From NCBI GenBank assembly GCA_023457535.1, contig JAEWLN010000121.1, positions 1 through 33,183 on the forward strand: DNA of 33,183 nucleotides, read 5' to 3'. A program made the translations under genes and the position numbers. The DNA is from Bacteroidota bacterium. GTDB lineage: Bacteria > Bacteroidota > Bacteroidia > Flavobacteriales > Flavobacteriaceae. The notes under the pieces were generated by a model. That model saw only the letters and a list, made by a program, of their open reading frames with translations. It had not been told where the DNA came from and ran no database searches. This document shows, in pieces, positions 32,301-33,183 of the stretch (positions are counted from its first letter, which is position 1; each line of letters begins with the position of its first letter).

Positions 32301-32394
32301 CTTCAACAAACTCGTTATTTCTAAGCGTCTCAACAATAGAACTATTTTCGTTTAGTTCTTCAACACTTTTCCAGTATTTTTTGTTTGATGACAT
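29344..32394 (-). CDS. actB: Alternative Complex III subunit ActB (Tat-exported, iron-sulfur, MopB-like)
   Basis: This 1016-residue subunit has a twin-arginine signal placed internally: SRRDFLKYVGF at residues 51-61, followed by TLAAC with a possible lipid-bearing C71. The long N-terminal part (about 72-735) resembles a molybdopterin oxidoreductase fold that in ACIII carries no Mo cofactor. The C-terminal part has four cysteine sets: CTGCGACVIAC (C759, C762, C765, C769), CQHCNHAPCETVC (from C846), CIGTRYCANNCP (about 874) and CSFC (about 931). These correspond to the three [4Fe-4S] and one [3Fe-4S] clusters of ActB. It is 95 bp after actA and 35 bp before actC. Confidence 0.93.
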   Translation of the reverse strand: MSSNKKYWKSVEELNENSSIVETLRNNEFVEEIPTEQFLGDKASLSESGTSRRDFLKYVGFSTAAATLAACEGPVHKSIPYVVQPEQIIPGVWDFYATTVFDGFDFANILVKTREGRPIKIENNTLPGAKFSANARIHASVLSMYDSMRLKEPKIAGKAASWSDVDSKIKSALALGGQTVLLTNTLASPSTEKLIAEFLAKNPNAKHVVYDAVSSSEALDAFEAVYGERALVDYDFSKANLIVSIGADFLGDWQGGNYDSGYAKGRIPRNGQMSRHIAMEANMSLTGAAADKRFAMTAADQKLALVKIYNAVTGSGVATGKIAQEDAVAKVAQQLKAAGSKGVLVSGLEDKNAQLLVLAINQALQSEAFTTAGTRQIRKGSNAKVAQLVADMNAGSVSTLIMSGVNPVYTLPNGKEFADGLKKVKTSVAFSLKEDETASLTTIAAAAPHYLESWGDAELIKGTYALTQPTIRPIFNTKQFQEALMSWNGTPGTYYDYLKATASGIIGGSTWNKVLHDGIYVGAATAVSSAGGANFGAAAAALAQTKPSGGFELHLYTKTGLGDGQQASNPWLQEFPDPITRVSWDNYVTVSRADAESLGLYNEIVANGGLDGSYANITVGGTTLENVPVIIQPGQAKGTLGLAVGYGRTASMKDEMKVGVNAYVLYKGFNNVQAATIKEAGGNHEFACVQGQKTLMGRGDIIKETTLDIYNKEEAEVWNPVPVVSLDHEEVPATTVDLWESFDSSVGHHFNLSIDLNACTGCGACVIACHAENNVPVVGKSEVRRSRDMHWLRIDRYYSSEETFAKDNEKKNNFDGLFGEKGSLGGFGEMENPADNPQVAFQPVMCQHCNHAPCETVCPVAATSHSRQGHNHMAYNRCIGTRYCANNCPYKVRRFNWFLYNKNSEFDFHMNDDLGRMVLNPDVNVRSRGVMEKCSFCIQKTQGTILTAKREGRPVNVDEFEVACSAACSSGAMVFGDVNNKTDKVAQLAESDRMYHLLEHVGTKPNVFYHVKVRNS

Positions 32395-32489
32395 CGTATA
32401 TAAAAATTAGCTTCTTAATTGTTTTTGTTAAATCGGTGATCCGGTTCATCGTCGGTTTGGCCATGCAACCTCGCCACGATCGAACAAAT

Positions 32490-33183
32490 CTAGTAGTGGC
32501 ACTTACCGCATTCGAGTCCGCCCATCTGAGCCGCCGTCAACTTGTCGACACCATACTTCTTGGACAATTCCGCGTGAATTTTGGTGTAATACTCGTTGCC
32601 CTCCATTTTGACATCGGTCTTTCTGTGGCAATCCACGCACCACCCCATGGTCAGCGGAGAGAACTGCTTCATGAGTTCATATTCCTGAACCGGTCCGTGA
32701 CAGGTTTGACACTCGATTCCGGCAACGGTAACGTGCTGCGAGTGGTTGAAGTAAGCAAAATCAGGCAGGTTGTGGATGCGCACCCATTTAACCGGCTGCG
32801 TTTTGCCTGTGTATTTCTGAGCTGCTTTGTCCCACCCTACGGCATCATAGAGTTTCTGGATCTCAGCATCGTAAAATGCTTTGGAGTGCTCGGCCGTAGC
32901 GGTCGTATCGGACACTTCCGAAATGTTTTTGTGGCAGTTCATACACACGTTGAGCGACGGGATACCCGCGTTCTTGCTCACACGCGCAGAAGAGTGACAG
33001 TATTTACAATCGATACCGTTGCTTCCGGCATGGATTCTGTGCGAATAATGAATCGGCTGCACCGGCTCGTAATTCTGATCGACACCCACCTGCATCGCCC
33101 ATCCGTAGAAGAAGTATCCGGCTGCGAGCAAGAGGAAGATTGAAGTGACCAAAACCAGGAACTGGTTCTTTGCGAACGCCACC
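32490..33183 (-). CDS. actA: Alternative Complex III subunit ActA, pentaheme cytochrome c (5' end outside window)
   Basis: About 230 C-terminal residues are visible. A hydrophobic anchor (QFLVLVTSIFLLLAAGYFFY) is followed by five CxxCH heme motifs: CKYCH, CMNCH, CQTCH, CVDCH and CGKCH. These are the five hemes expected of ActA, which receives electrons from ActB. The frame is open to the window edge, and the first codon visible, GTG at 33182, is more likely an internal Val than the true start; some ActA proteins have an additional N-terminal region. The stop is TAG at 32492-32490, followed by a 95-bp gap to actB. Confidence 0.92.
   Translation of the reverse strand, partial: VAFAKNQFLVLVTSIFLLLAAGYFFYGWAMQVGVDQNYEPVQPIHYSHRIHAGSNGIDCKYCHSSARVSKNAGIPSLNVCMNCHKNISEVSDTTATAEHSKAFYDAEIQKLYDAVGWDKAAQKYTGKTQPVKWVRIHNLPDFAYFNHSQHVTVAGIECQTCHGPVQEYELMKQFSPLTMGWCVDCHRKTDVKMEGNEYYTKIHAELSKKYGVDKLTAAQMGGLECGKCHY

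Noticed and set aside
33180..33182. GTG at the window edge as the actA start
   Set aside because: The frame is open to the edge, and the residues after it form an anchor that in related ActA proteins need not be at the N-terminus; a true start outside the window is more likely.

Overview
The window is from a gliding-type member of the Bacteroidota, almost certainly family Flavobacteriaceae. The evidence is an Alternative Complex III (act) operon joined to an A-type cytochrome oxidase, an intact sprA (type IX secretion and gliding), a remB-type gliding gene, and promoters of the Bacteroidota TAnnTTTG class with little Shine-Dalgarno signal. From memory, the order sprA-gcvH-vanZ-deoC-remB matches Flavobacterium johnsoniae. 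Base composition looks clearly richer in GC than a typical Flavobacterium, so I do not name a genus. Every convincing gene is on the minus strand, so transcription runs from high to low coordinates.

Layout in the direction of transcription. (1) 33183-22202: actA (5' end outside the window), actB, actC, actD, actE, actF, cox2 and cox1, ending at a rho-independent terminator (22164-22191). This encodes quinol:cytochrome c oxidoreductase plus the catalytic core of the terminal oxidase. (2) 22046-20413: two tandem small GNAT acetyltransferases and ruvB. (3) 20412-19876: a gene-free stretch of more than 500 bp holding three copies of a ~98-bp repeat, each with an identical 33-bp hairpin core, plus inverted repeats and the queG promoter. 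(4) queG, then a short broken gene that looks like the collapsed remnant of a type IX secretion cargo protein, then maeB, ruvA and sprA. (5) gcvH and vanZ with a terminator, then deoC and remB. (6) 4343-1: ctaB, two cox3 paralogues and cox4 with a strong promoter and a terminator, then a degenerate SCO-like gene, SCO1, and the first codons of a further gene.

The two flanks work together. ACIII passes electrons from quinol to cytochrome c carriers and on to the aa3-type oxidase, subunits I/II coming from the right operon and III/IV from the left. CtaB makes heme O, the precursor of heme A, and SCO1 delivers copper to CuA. The middle carries surface motility and secretion (SprA, RemB), Holliday junction processing (RuvA, RuvB) and metabolic genes (QueG, MaeB, GcvH, DeoC).

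The most unusual items are the three-copy hairpin repeat between ruvB and queG, the frameshifted type IX sorting-signal remnant between queG and maeB, the large soluble insertion in one COX III, the His-rich extensions in Cox1 and ActF, and the SCO-like protein that lacks its copper ligands. No tRNA, rRNA, CRISPR array or insertion sequence was recognised.
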